NCBI GenBank assembly: GCA_051009015.1
Contig: JBPCWZ010000111.1
Coordinates: 1 to 11,122 of the forward strand
DNA: 11,122 bases
Origin: JAHRAH01 sp051009015
GTDB taxonomy: Bacteria > Pseudomonadota > Gammaproteobacteria > Tethybacterales > Persebacteraceae
Reading direction: 5' to 3'
Positions 5,671 to 11,122 of this stretch are shown in pieces (position 1 is the stretch's first letter; the number at the start of each line of letters is the position of its first letter). The notes beneath the pieces are model-generated. The model was given only the letters and a program-made list of their open reading frames with translations. It searched no databases and was not told where the DNA came from. The translations under genes and the position numbers were made by a program.

Positions 5671-7632
5671 TTAGCGGGTTGTTCTGTTTTGTTTTTGCAT
5701 GGCTTCCCGCAGGGAGAATACTATGGGGCTGTTTACGCCGTGCGTTTCAATTGCTATGTGCAGTGCTATTTTGTCGTCGTTGCTGCGGATGTTCAAATCC
5801 GCCCCGGCATCGGCAAGGGCGATGGCGGTTTCGGTTTGACCCTGCCGTGCCGCAATGTGCGCGGGCGTCCATCCTTTTTTGTCTTTTGCATTAATATTCG
5901 CCCCGGCATCGGCAAGGGCGGCGGCGGCTTTGGTTTGACCGTAATATGCCGCGATGTGCGCGGGCGTTCTGCCGTCATTGTCTTTTGCATTAATATTCGC
6001 CCCCGCCTGCACAAGGGCGAGGGCGGTTTCCGCCTGACCCGTCTCCGCCGCGGAATGCACGGGCGTCCCGCCGCTGTTGTTTTTGGCGCTGATATTCGCC
6101 CCGACGCTGACAAGGGCGAGGGCGGCTTCGGTTTGACCTTCCCTTGCGGCAGTATGCACGGGCGTCCCGCCGTTTTTGTTTTTGGCGCTGATATTCGCCC
6201 CGACGCTGACAAGGGCGATGGCGGCTTCGGCTTGCCCCGTCCGTGCCGCGATATGCAAGGGCGTCATGCCGTCGCTGTCTTTTGCGTCAATGTTCGCCCC
6301 CGCCTTGACAAGGGCGAGCGCGGTTTGGATCTTGCCGAAATCGGTCGCAATATGCACCGCCGTCCGGTCGTCGTTGTTTATTGCCCTGATATTCGCCCCC
6401 GCTTTGATGAGGGCGATGGCGGTGTCGGTTTGACCGTGGGATGCCGCAATATGCATGGGCGTCCTCCCCTCCCTGTCTTTTGCATCAACATACGCCCCCG
6501 CCCGGATAAGAAAAAGCGCGGCTTCGGTTTTACCCGCCGCCGATGGAAAATGCACCGGCGCCCAACCTTCGCCGTTTTTGGCGTCAATATCCGCACCCGC
6601 CTGGGAAAGGGCGAATATGGTTTCGGTCTGACCCGCCTTTGCCGCGGCATGCACGGGCGTCTCGTTGTTGTTGTTTCTGGCATTAATATCCGCCCCCGCC
6701 CGGACAAGGGCGAGGGCGGCTTTGGAATGCCCCCCCTTTGCAGCGGCATGCACCGGCGTTGAGCCGTCTTTGCTTCTTGCGTTGATACTCCCCCCCGCCT
6801 TGGCAATCCCGATGGCGGTTCCGGTATGACCTTCCGCCGCCGCAGTATGCACGGGCGTTTCGCCGTCATTGTTTTCGGCATTGACATTCGCCCCCGCCTG
6901 AATGAGGGCGAGCGCGGTTCTGGTTTTGCCTTTTTCCCCGGCAAGATGCAGGGGCGTCCAGCCATTTCCCGCTTTTTCATTAACATTCTCCCCCCGCTTG
7001 ATGAGGGCGCGCGCGATGTCGGTTTGGCCGATTGATGCCGCAACATGCAGGGGCAGCGCGCCATATTCGTTTTCCGAGCCGCTGTCCGCTCCGGCCTCGG
7101 CAAGGGCGAGTGCGGTTTCTATTTCGCCTTTTGCCACGACAATAAGCATGGGCGTCCAGCCATTGGTGTCTTTTGCGTTAACATCCGCCCCCGCTTCCAC
7201 AAGGCCGAGCACGGTTTCGGTTTGACATTGGTCCGCCGCATAGTGCAAAGGCGTCCAGCCGCCGTTGGTTTGCGCATTAATATTCGCCCCCGCACTGACA
7301 ACGGCAATCGCGGTTTCTATTTTACACTGCGTGACCGCGGAGTGCACGGGCGTGAAGCCGAGTTCATCCGCGGCATTGATATCCGCCCCTTCCCTGACAA
7401 GGACGAGGGCGGTTTCGGTTTGCCCCTCCCGCGCCGCAAGATGGATGGGCGTAGCGCCATCGTTGTCTTTTACGTTGATATCCACCCCCAACTTGACAAG
7501 GACGATAGCCGCTCTGGTGTGACCGTTCGCCGCCGCAGAATGCAGGAGCGTTGTGCCGTCATCGGCGACATAGCACCCGCCGATGACGGCGGCGAAAAAA
7601 ACCACGCACAGGGCGCGCAGAAAGTTAATCAT
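5671..7632 (-). CDS. Ankyrin-repeat lipoprotein with 18 repeats
   Basis: A 653-residue protein. Residues 1-20 are a lipoprotein signal peptide (MINFLRALCVVFFAAVIGGC) with Cys20 as the lipid-bearing residue; the lipobox is IGGC. Then come 18 ankyrin repeats of 33 residues (the first is 32) of the form DxxGxTPLHxAAxxGQTETALALVxAGADINAK, and a cap (617-653) with ALHIAIETHGVNSPIV. The fifth repeat is the most degenerate (TPMLIVVAKGEIE). Ankyrin solenoids bind proteins; the partner is unknown. The protein should be anchored to the periplasmic or outer side of the envelope. The frame is open 92 codons further upstream, but ATG 7632 is preferred for its signal peptide, a GGA eight bases before it and the promoter at 7685-7714. 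Some neighbouring repeats are nearly identical in DNA, a sign of recent tandem duplication. Related bacterial proteins include periplasmic AnkB; host interaction is possible but unproven. Confidence 0.92.
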   Translation of the reverse strand: MINFLRALCVVFFAAVIGGCYVADDGTTLLHSAAANGHTRAAIVLVKLGVDINVKDNDGATPIHLAAREGQTETALVLVREGADINAADELGFTPVHSAVTQCKIETAIAVVSAGANINAQTNGGWTPLHYAADQCQTETVLGLVEAGADVNAKDTNGWTPMLIVVAKGEIETALALAEAGADSGSENEYGALPLHVAASIGQTDIARALIKRGENVNEKAGNGWTPLHLAGEKGKTRTALALIQAGANVNAENNDGETPVHTAAAEGHTGTAIGIAKAGGSINARSKDGSTPVHAAAKGGHSKAALALVRAGADINARNNNNETPVHAAAKAGQTETIFALSQAGADIDAKNGEGWAPVHFPSAAGKTEAALFLIRAGAYVDAKDREGRTPMHIAASHGQTDTAIALIKAGANIRAINNDDRTAVHIATDFGKIQTALALVKAGANIDAKDSDGMTPLHIAARTGQAEAAIALVSVGANISAKNKNGGTPVHTAAREGQTEAALALVSVGANISAKNNSGGTPVHSAAETGQAETALALVQAGANINAKDNDGRTPAHIAAYYGQTKAAAALADAGANINAKDKKGWTPAHIAARQGQTETAIALADAGADLNIRSNDDKIALHIAIETHGVNSPIVFSLREAMQKQNRTTR

Positions 7633-7684
7633 GGTCGTTTTCCGTTTGGTTTGTTGTGTCAATAGCGGCAAGCCGCCGCCCGTT

Positions 7685-7714
7685 ATTATAACACAAAAAC
7701 ACAAAAACCGCCAA
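7685..7714 (-). promoter_or_regulatory. Promoter of the 18-repeat ankyrin gene
   Basis: On the - strand, TTGGCG (7714-7709), an 18-base spacer and TATAAT (7690-7685) form a promoter; the -10 box is extended (TGTTATAAT). The start codon is about 52 bases downstream of the -10 box. The TTGTGTTATAAT core closely matches TTGTGTTAGAAT at 8835-8846 upstream of the membrane protein and 5-repeat ankyrin genes. Confidence 0.6.
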
Positions 7715-7723
7715 AATCGCACC

Positions 7724-7781
7724 GCCGACGGCAAAAGTCGGCTTTCCGGCGGCGGGCGGAAATGACGAAAATCATTCCGCC
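7724..7781. other. Two hairpins between ankyrin genes
   Basis: The 188-base gap between the 5-repeat gene's stop and the start of the 18-repeat gene holds the promoter above and two hairpins: GCCGAC/GTCGGC (7724-7742), and GGCGGAAATGA/TCATTCCGCC (7755-7781) with a one-base bulge. Neither is followed by a T tract in the direction of transcription. The second has an AATGA..TCATT centre that recalls a worn palindromic repeat. Confidence 0.35.
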
Positions 7782-7820
7782 TTGCAAGCCGCCGCCGCCA
7801 TAGCCGGTATCCCGCGATAA

Positions 7821-8495
7821 CTATTCGGCTTTTTGCCGATTTGCCTTGTCGCGCTTTTTCATCGCATCTTGCAGGATAAGCGCGATGGCGCTGTTTTTGC
7901 CGTGCCATTGTGTTGCCGTCCGCAGCGCCGTTTGGTTGTTGTTGTCGCGGATATGCACATCCGCCCCGGCATTGACAAGCGCAAGGGCGGTTTCGGCTTG
8001 CCCTTGCTGCGCCGCATAGTGCATTGGCGTGCTGCCGTCTTCGGTTTGTGCGTCAATATCCGCCCCCGCTTCCATAAGCGCGAGGGCGGTTTGCGTTTGC
8101 CCGCCGCCCGCCGCATAGTGCATTGGCGCCCAATCTTTTTTATCTTTTGCATTGACATCCGCCCCCGCTTTGATGAGCGCAAGCGCGGTTTCGCTTTTGC
8201 CCTGCCATGTTGCGACATACAGGGGAGTCCAACCTTGTGCGGTTTTTGCGTCAATATCCGCCCCCGCTTCCACAAGGGCGAGGGCGGTTTCGGCTTGCCC
8301 CTGCCATGCCGCATAATGCAAAGGCGTTCTGCCGTCTTCGGTTATTGCGTTAGCATCCGCCCCGCCGTCAATCAACCTTTTGACTTCGGCAATATCGCCG
8401 CCCGATGCCACCGCAAACAAAGTCGGCAAATGCCCGCCGGCAAAAACACACCCGCCGACAACAACGGCAAAACAAGCAACACCCAAAGCGCGCAT
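7821..8495 (-). CDS. Ankyrin-repeat lipoprotein with 5 repeats
   Basis: A 224-residue protein. The first 16 residues (MRALGVACFAVVVGGC) are a short lipoprotein signal peptide with Cys16 in the lipobox VGGC; it resembles the signal of the 18-repeat protein (RALCV...GGC). An N-terminal ankyrin unit lacking its first turn (HLPTLFAVASGGDIAEVKRLI) is followed by four canonical 33-residue repeats and a cap (TALRTATQWHGKNSAIALI) that ends in a basic tail, KKRDKANRQKAE. The protein should be lipid-anchored in the envelope and act as a binding scaffold. ATG 8495 is preferred to the earlier in-frame ATG at 8537, because it gives the signal peptide and lies one base after the TGA of the membrane-protein gene (TGATATG), so translation is probably coupled. 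The N-terminal unit is close to that of the 12-repeat protein (GDIAxVxxLIDGGAD). Confidence 0.88.
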   Translation of the reverse strand: MRALGVACFAVVVGGCVFAGGHLPTLFAVASGGDIAEVKRLIDGGADANAITEDGRTPLHYAAWQGQAETALALVEAGADIDAKTAQGWTPLYVATWQGKSETALALIKAGADVNAKDKKDWAPMHYAAGGGQTQTALALMEAGADIDAQTEDGSTPMHYAAQQGQAETALALVNAGADVHIRDNNNQTALRTATQWHGKNSAIALILQDAMKKRDKANRQKAE

Positions 8496-8496
8496 A

Positions 8497-8721
8497 TCAG
8501 ACGAGCATTCCGCCGACGAGGGAGGCGAAGGCGACAATGTGAATTAGCATTATGGCGCGGTCGTTCCACATAACGCCGACGGCAAACCAGCCGATGAGCC
8601 CGATGATAAACAAATAGGCATTCCACGGCGTCCAGCCAAAGCCGGTCGCCGCATAGCCAAGTATCTGCACAACAGACGCCGCCCACTTAACGGCAAAAAC
8701 CGCCCCCGTTTGTTTCATCAT
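8497..8721 (-). CDS. Small multi-pass membrane protein (DUF6552-like)
   Basis: A 74-residue hydrophobic protein with segments at about 13-29 (WAASVVQILGYAATGFG), 33-52 and 55-74. The pattern KWAASVVQILGYAATGFGWTPWN...GWFAVGVMWNDRAIMLIH is that of a small conserved proteobacterial membrane family which I recall, without being able to check, as DUF6552; no function is known. Three short helices with a W..G...ND..I pattern also recall SemiSWEET half-transporters, though the protein is short for one and the likeness is weak. GGGAG at 8728-8732 sits six bases before ATG 8721; ATG 8718 is an alternative. The frame continues upstream to 8844, but without support. It is the first gene of a two-gene unit and is followed after one base by the 5-repeat ankyrin lipoprotein, so the two may work together at the membrane. 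Confidence 0.85.
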   Translation of the reverse strand: MMKQTGAVFAVKWAASVVQILGYAATGFGWTPWNAYLFIIGLIGWFAVGVMWNDRAIMLIHIVAFASLVGGMLV

Positions 8722-8727
8722 TGTTTT

Positions 8728-8732
8728 CTCCC
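8728..8732 (-). promoter_or_regulatory. Ribosome binding site of the small membrane protein
   Basis: On the - strand GGGAG is followed by AAAACA and ATG 8721. The same leader, GGAGAAAAC(A/G)ATG, precedes the cysteine-rich lipoprotein gene at 10671. Confidence 0.75.
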
Positions 8733-8834
8733 TTTTTGTTTGCCCGCCGCCTTGCCGGCGGCGATGATTGTTGCCAATTAAAAGCCCCGCCGAAAACAAC
8801 GCCATATCGCGCTTGCCGCCCGAATTTCCGCCGC

Positions 8835-8843
8835 ATTCTAACA
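8835..8843 (-). promoter_or_regulatory. Putative extended -10 promoter of the membrane protein-ankyrin operon
   Basis: TGTTAGAAT on the - strand (8843-8835) is an extended -10 element about 113 bases before ATG 8721. No convincing -35 box is found at the usual distance. The surrounding TTGTGTTAGAATGCGGCGG resembles the promoter of the 18-repeat gene. The rest of the 193-base gap (8722-8914) holds a GC-rich inverted repeat around 8743-8763 and the 3' tail of the 12-repeat gene. Confidence 0.45.
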
Positions 8844-8881
8844 CAACCCGCCAAACGCCGCTATTCCAACTCCCGCAACAA

Positions 8882-8914
8882 CTATTCGGCTTTTTGCCGG
8901 TTTGTGCTACGCTG
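8882..8914 (-). pseudogene. Cut-off C-terminal tail of the 12-repeat ankyrin gene
   Basis: After the TAG stop at 8917-8915 the - strand frame continues as QRSTNRQKAE and then a second TAG. This matches the KRDKANRQKAE tail of the 5-repeat protein in frame and at the same distance from the cap. The plain reading is that a point change created the earlier stop and left the old tail untranslated. It also contains the CGGC-AAAAA-GCCG hairpin. Confidence 0.6.
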
Positions 8915-10195
8915 CTATTTTTCCATCACACTTTGCAAGGCAAGCACGATATCGCTGTTTTCGCCGTGTGTTTCTATGGCTAACTGCAGGGCTGTCCGCC
9001 CGTTCATTTTTGCGTTAACATCCGCCCCCGCATTGACAAGGGCGAGCATCGTTTCGGTTTGACCCGCAAATACCGCAAGATGCAAAGGCGTGATGCCACC
9101 TTGTATTTTTGCGTTAATATCCGCCCCCGCATTGACAAGGGCGAGCATCGTTTCGGTTTGACCTGTCACCGCCGCAGAATGCACGGGCATTCCGCCCTCC
9201 CTGTTCTTTGCGTTAACATTCGCCCCCGCTTCCACAAGGGCAAGGGCGATTTCGGTTTGACCGAATTCCGCCGCAGTATGCAAAGGCACTGCGCCTTCCC
9301 CGTTCTTTGCGTTAACATCCGCTCCCGCTTTGACAAGAGCAAGGGCGGTTTCGGCTTGACCAAACTCTGCCGCATGATGCAAAGGCGTTCCGTAGCCGTT
9401 ATCTTTTGCGTTAATATCCGCTCCCGCTTTGACGAAAGCAAGGGCGGTTTCGGTTTGACCCGTCGCCGCCGCACCATGCAGAGGCGTCACGCCATTTTCC
9501 AACTTTGCGTTAACATCCGCCCCCGCATTGACAAGGGCAATTGCGGTTTCGGCTTGACCTTTATCTACCGCAATATGCACAGGCGTTATGCCATGTTTTC
9601 CTTTTGCGTTAATATCCGCTCCCGCTTCCGCAAGGGCGAGTGCGGTTTCGGTTTTGCCGTTGCCCGCCGCGTAAAACAGGGGCGTTAAGCCGTCCTCGTC
9701 TTTTGCGCCAATATCCGCCCCCGCATTGACAAGGGCAAGCGCGGTTTCTGTGCGACCGTCCCTTGTCGCATTATGTAAAGGCGTGTTGCCAATGTGATTT
9801 TTATCCTCAATATTCGCCCCTGCATTGATAAGGGCAAACGCGGTTTCTGTGCGACCGTCCGCTGCCGCAAAATGCAAAGGCGTATCGCCACCGTTATCTT
9901 TTGCGAAAGCATACGCCCCTCCATCAACAAGGGCAAGAGTGAGTACGGTGTGACCATCCCTTGCCGCAACATGCAAAGGCGTCCGGCCATCGTTATCTTT
10001 TGCGTTAATATCCGCCCCCGCTTTGACAAGGGTAAACGCGGTTTCGGTTTGACCTGCAGATGCCACAAGATGCAAAGGCGCACTGCCATCGCCATCTTTT
10101 GCGTTAACATCCGCGCCGCCGTCAATCAAAAGGTTAACGCCGGCGATATCTCCGTTTGCCGCCGCCAAAAACAAAGGCTCCGAATGTTTAGACAT
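8915..10195 (-). CDS. Ankyrin-repeat protein with 12 repeats, no signal peptide
   Basis: A 426-residue protein made almost wholly of ankyrin repeats: a first unit SEPLFLAAANGDIAGVNLLI (5-33), eleven 33-residue repeats, and a cap (397-426) with TALQLAIETHGENSDIVLAL. Most repeats fit the consensus well; the third is degenerate (LTLALVDGGAYAFAK). Unlike the two other ankyrin proteins here it has no signal peptide or lipobox, so it may stay in the cytoplasm, be exported by a route not visible here, or be joined to the upstream lipoprotein. ATG 10195 overlaps the TGA of that lipoprotein gene (TGATG), so it is translationally coupled. The frame is open to 10279 upstream, inside the lipoprotein gene. 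Repeats 11 and 12 are nearly identical in DNA (about 9002-9060 and 9101-9159), showing recent duplication. The tail is shortened by an in-frame stop. Confidence 0.9.
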   Translation of the reverse strand: MSKHSEPLFLAAANGDIAGVNLLIDGGADVNAKDGDGSAPLHLVASAGQTETAFTLVKAGADINAKDNDGRTPLHVAARDGHTVLTLALVDGGAYAFAKDNGGDTPLHFAAADGRTETAFALINAGANIEDKNHIGNTPLHNATRDGRTETALALVNAGADIGAKDEDGLTPLFYAAGNGKTETALALAEAGADINAKGKHGITPVHIAVDKGQAETAIALVNAGADVNAKLENGVTPLHGAAATGQTETALAFVKAGADINAKDNGYGTPLHHAAEFGQAETALALVKAGADVNAKNGEGAVPLHTAAEFGQTEIALALVEAGANVNAKNREGGMPVHSAAVTGQTETMLALVNAGADINAKIQGGITPLHLAVFAGQTETMLALVNAGADVNAKMNGRTALQLAIETHGENSDIVLALQSVMEK

Positions 10196-10671
10196 CACTG
10201 CACCCCTTGGTTGCAGGCGGCGCCTTCCGGGCACACTTGCTGGTAAGGGCTGCCTTTTTCGGCATCCTCTTCGCCGCACTCAATTTTAACATTCCGTAGT
10301 GCAGGAAAATAATACCGCGCTTGATAACTATCATATACAGCACCATGCACCACAGCGGAACTTTCATCTGCCAAACAGCGAGCATAGTCCTTTGCTTTCT
10401 TGCAGGTATTAGCCGAGCGCAAATAACCGCAATTCTCTTTCAACACATCGTCATAAACAACGGTATAAGTTGAACCGCCGCACCCGGATACCGCCAAAGT
10501 CGCGCCCAGCAAGCAAAGCACGAGAAACCGGCAATTCGGCAACGAGCGGCGCATTACGGAAAAGGCGCGCAAAAGGTTAAAGCCGCCGCGCCGCGCCGCC
10601 GAAGTCGGCAGGGCAAAAAGCCGCCCGCAAACTGCGAGTATCGCCATCAGTATCAGTTGCAGTTTTGCCAT
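10195..10671 (-). CDS. Cysteine-rich probable lipoprotein, unknown family
   Basis: From ATG 10671 the product is 158 residues. The start has the best Shine-Dalgarno sequence on this strand (AAGGAG, 10683-10678). It contains two signal-like segments: residues 4-25 (LQLILMAILAVCG...ALPTSA) and 40-64 (MRRSLPNCRF...LAVSGC), the second a good lipoprotein signal with lipobox VSGC and lipid-bearing Cys64. ATG 10554 (Met40) would give a standard lipoprotein but has no Shine-Dalgarno sequence. The mature part (65-158) has six cysteines (81, 90, 99, 132, 147, 153), enough for three disulfides in the periplasm, and I recognise no family. Its TGA overlaps the ATG of the 12-repeat ankyrin gene, suggesting joint production and perhaps binding. 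The words NLLRAFSV (32-39) resemble the signal peptide start NFLRALCV of the 18-repeat protein. Confidence 0.72.
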   Translation of the reverse strand: MAKLQLILMAILAVCGRLFALPTSAARRGGFNLLRAFSVMRRSLPNCRFLVLCLLGATLAVSGCGGSTYTVVYDDVLKENCGYLRSANTCKKAKDYARCLADESSAVVHGAVYDSYQARYYFPALRNVKIECGEEDAEKGSPYQQVCPEGAACNQGVQ

Positions 10672-10677
10672 CGTTTT

Positions 10678-10683
10678 CTCCTT
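10678..10683 (-). promoter_or_regulatory. Ribosome binding site of the cysteine-rich lipoprotein
   Basis: AAGGAG on the - strand is followed by AAAACG and ATG 10671. It argues for the long form of this protein over the ATG at 10554. Confidence 0.75.
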
Positions 10684-10718
10684 GTCGTAATGCCTTGCGG
10701 CGGATGATGATAGCCGCC

Positions 10719-10749
10719 ATTCTACAACCCGAATTGCCATTTTCGCCAA
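10719..10749 (-). promoter_or_regulatory. Putative promoter of the lipoprotein-ankyrin operon
   Basis: TTGGCG (10749-10744) and TAGAAT (10724-10719) on the - strand are separated by 19 bases, giving a start about 40 bases before ATG 10671. The sequence GGGTTGTAGAATGGCGG resembles GGGTTGTGTTAGAATGCGG upstream of the other ankyrin operon. Confidence 0.5.
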
Positions 10750-10763
10750 AACCCGCCGCATTC

Positions 10764-10809
10764 CGTCATTCCCGCCCCCATCGTCATTCCGGCGTACGCC
10801 GGAATCTCC
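10764..10809 (+). repeat. Palindromic dispersed repeat, copy A2, with adjoining half-unit
   Basis: CGTCATTCCGG...CCGGAATCTCC at 10782-10809 is identical to copy A1 at 14-41, with the perfect palindrome at 10786-10805. Six bases upstream is a half-unit, CGTCATTCCCGC (10764-10775), of the C/G subtype seen as C1. Confidence 0.85.
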
Positions 10810-10821
10810 TTTTGCCTTTTG

Positions 10822-10849
10822 GGAGATTCCGGCTTTCGCCGGAATGACG
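10822..10849 (-). repeat. Palindromic dispersed repeat, copy B2 (inverted to A2)
   Basis: GGAG, a near-palindrome ATTCCGGCTT...GCCGGAAT (10826-10845) and GACG; it differs from B1 by one centre base. With A2 it forms an inverted pair over a 12-base spacer, able to form a strong hairpin between the end of the beta-strand protein gene and the lipoprotein promoter. It may act as a transcript end or stability element. Confidence 0.85.
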
Positions 10850-10868
10850 GGTAGTTTTGATGATGCCG

Positions 10869-11122
10869 CTATAAGCGGACGCGCAACTCGTATTGGACGG
10901 CGTATCCTTCGCCGAGGGCTATGCCAAATCTGTGCTGGTTTTCGGCGTTGATGTCAAGGGCGAGTATGGCATTGCGGTAGGAATCCACTCCGGCAAAAAA
11001 GCGGGTTTCGTCATTGATATAGGGCATTATGCCAAAGCGGTATGTGTCAAGCCAAACGCCGCTGTCTTGTTTTGATGGCAGATGCACATAATCGGTGCGC
11101 AGGGCATAACCGCCCATATCGT
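10869..11122 (-). CDS. Probable outer-membrane beta-strand protein, C-terminal part
   Basis: Only the last 84 or so codons are in the window; the gene continues beyond 11122, and an ATG at 11117 is within a longer open frame, so it is not taken as the start. The visible part alternates polar and hydrophobic residues in strand-like stretches: YALRTDYVHL, VWLDTYRFGIMPYI, TRFFAGVDSY, QHRFGIALGEGYAVQYELRVRL. This is typical of the closing strands of an outer-membrane beta barrel, although the final residue is Leu and not the usual Phe. I cannot name the family. It may be co-transcribed with nothing here, as the inverted repeat pair and a new promoter follow it. Confidence 0.6.
   Translation of the reverse strand, partial: DMGGYALRTDYVHLPSKQDSGVWLDTYRFGIMPYINDETRFFAGVDSYRNAILALDINAENQHRFGIALGEGYAVQYELRVRL

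Noticed and set aside
5510..5680. 13-base inverted repeat AACCCGCTAAAAA (5510-5522) and its complement (5668-5680) as ends of a small mobile element
   Set aside because: The pair encloses the terminator and the end of the intergenic region, but no target duplication or element core is seen; 13 bases in AT-rich sequence may be chance.
5689..6762. Long + strand open frame opposite the 18-repeat ankyrin gene
   Set aside because: It is the mirror of a regular 99-base repeat, so stop codons are absent by periodicity; its product is a repetitive basic sequence with no start signal.
7633..7908. 92-codon N-terminal extension of the 18-repeat ankyrin protein
   Set aside because: It runs through the promoter and hairpins and would bury a complete lipoprotein signal peptide.
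7833..8573. + strand open frame opposite the 5-repeat ankyrin gene
   Set aside because: Same periodic shadow effect; the - strand has signal peptide, repeats and a coupled start.
8935..10130. Regularly spaced repeats as a CRISPR array
   Set aside because: The 99-base period is the 33-codon ankyrin unit; there are no short exact repeats with unique spacers and no cas genes.
10665..10847. Short + strand open frame ending in the repeat cluster
   Set aside because: Its tail (RHSGVRRNL) is the usual translation of such palindromic repeats, and it lies over the promoter of the lipoprotein gene.

Overview
The window looks like part of a chromosome from a Gram-negative proteobacterium, most likely a gammaproteobacterium. 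The grounds are a pepP-ubiH gene pair in the same order as in Escherichia coli, two proteins with lipoprotein signal peptides, an outer-membrane-like beta-strand protein at the right edge, and dispersed palindromic repeats with ATTCC(G/C)...(G/C)GGAAT ends. Codon use is rich in GCC and GGC but keeps many TTT, TTG and AAA codons. Many eukaryote-like ankyrin repeats suggest a host-associated or symbiotic lifestyle; this is inference.

Left half (+ strand, about 165-5595): a palindromic repeat cluster (14-126) lies just upstream of a 726-residue DUF2079-like polytopic membrane protein. Next come tRNA-Lys(UUU), a single-domain rhodanese, Xaa-Pro aminopeptidase (pepP, TTG start, same frame as the rhodanese and only one sense codon after its stop) and a UbiH-type flavin monooxygenase. 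A possible 32-codon reading frame and a rho-independent terminator at 5611-5634 close this side. Rhodanese-pepP-ubiH look co-transcribed.

Right half (- strand, 11122 down to 5671): all genes run the other way and meet the first half at the terminator. In transcription order they are: the 3' end of a probable outer-membrane beta-strand protein; a second palindromic repeat cluster; a cysteine-rich probable lipoprotein whose TGA overlaps the ATG of a 12-repeat ankyrin protein with no signal peptide; a 74-residue multi-pass membrane protein whose TGA is one base before the ATG of a 5-repeat ankyrin lipoprotein; and an 18-repeat ankyrin lipoprotein. The three ankyrin genes are paralogues: they share a C-terminal cap (TALxxAIETHGxNSxIV-like) and a conserved 3' stem-loop sequence. 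Two of them sit in bicistronic modules behind a small membrane-anchored protein.

The most notable pattern is this family of ankyrin cassettes: small membrane or lipoprotein partner plus tightly coupled ankyrin protein, with similar promoters and leader sequences, internal repeat expansion, and one tail lost to an in-frame stop. No mobile element gene, CRISPR array or rRNA is visible.
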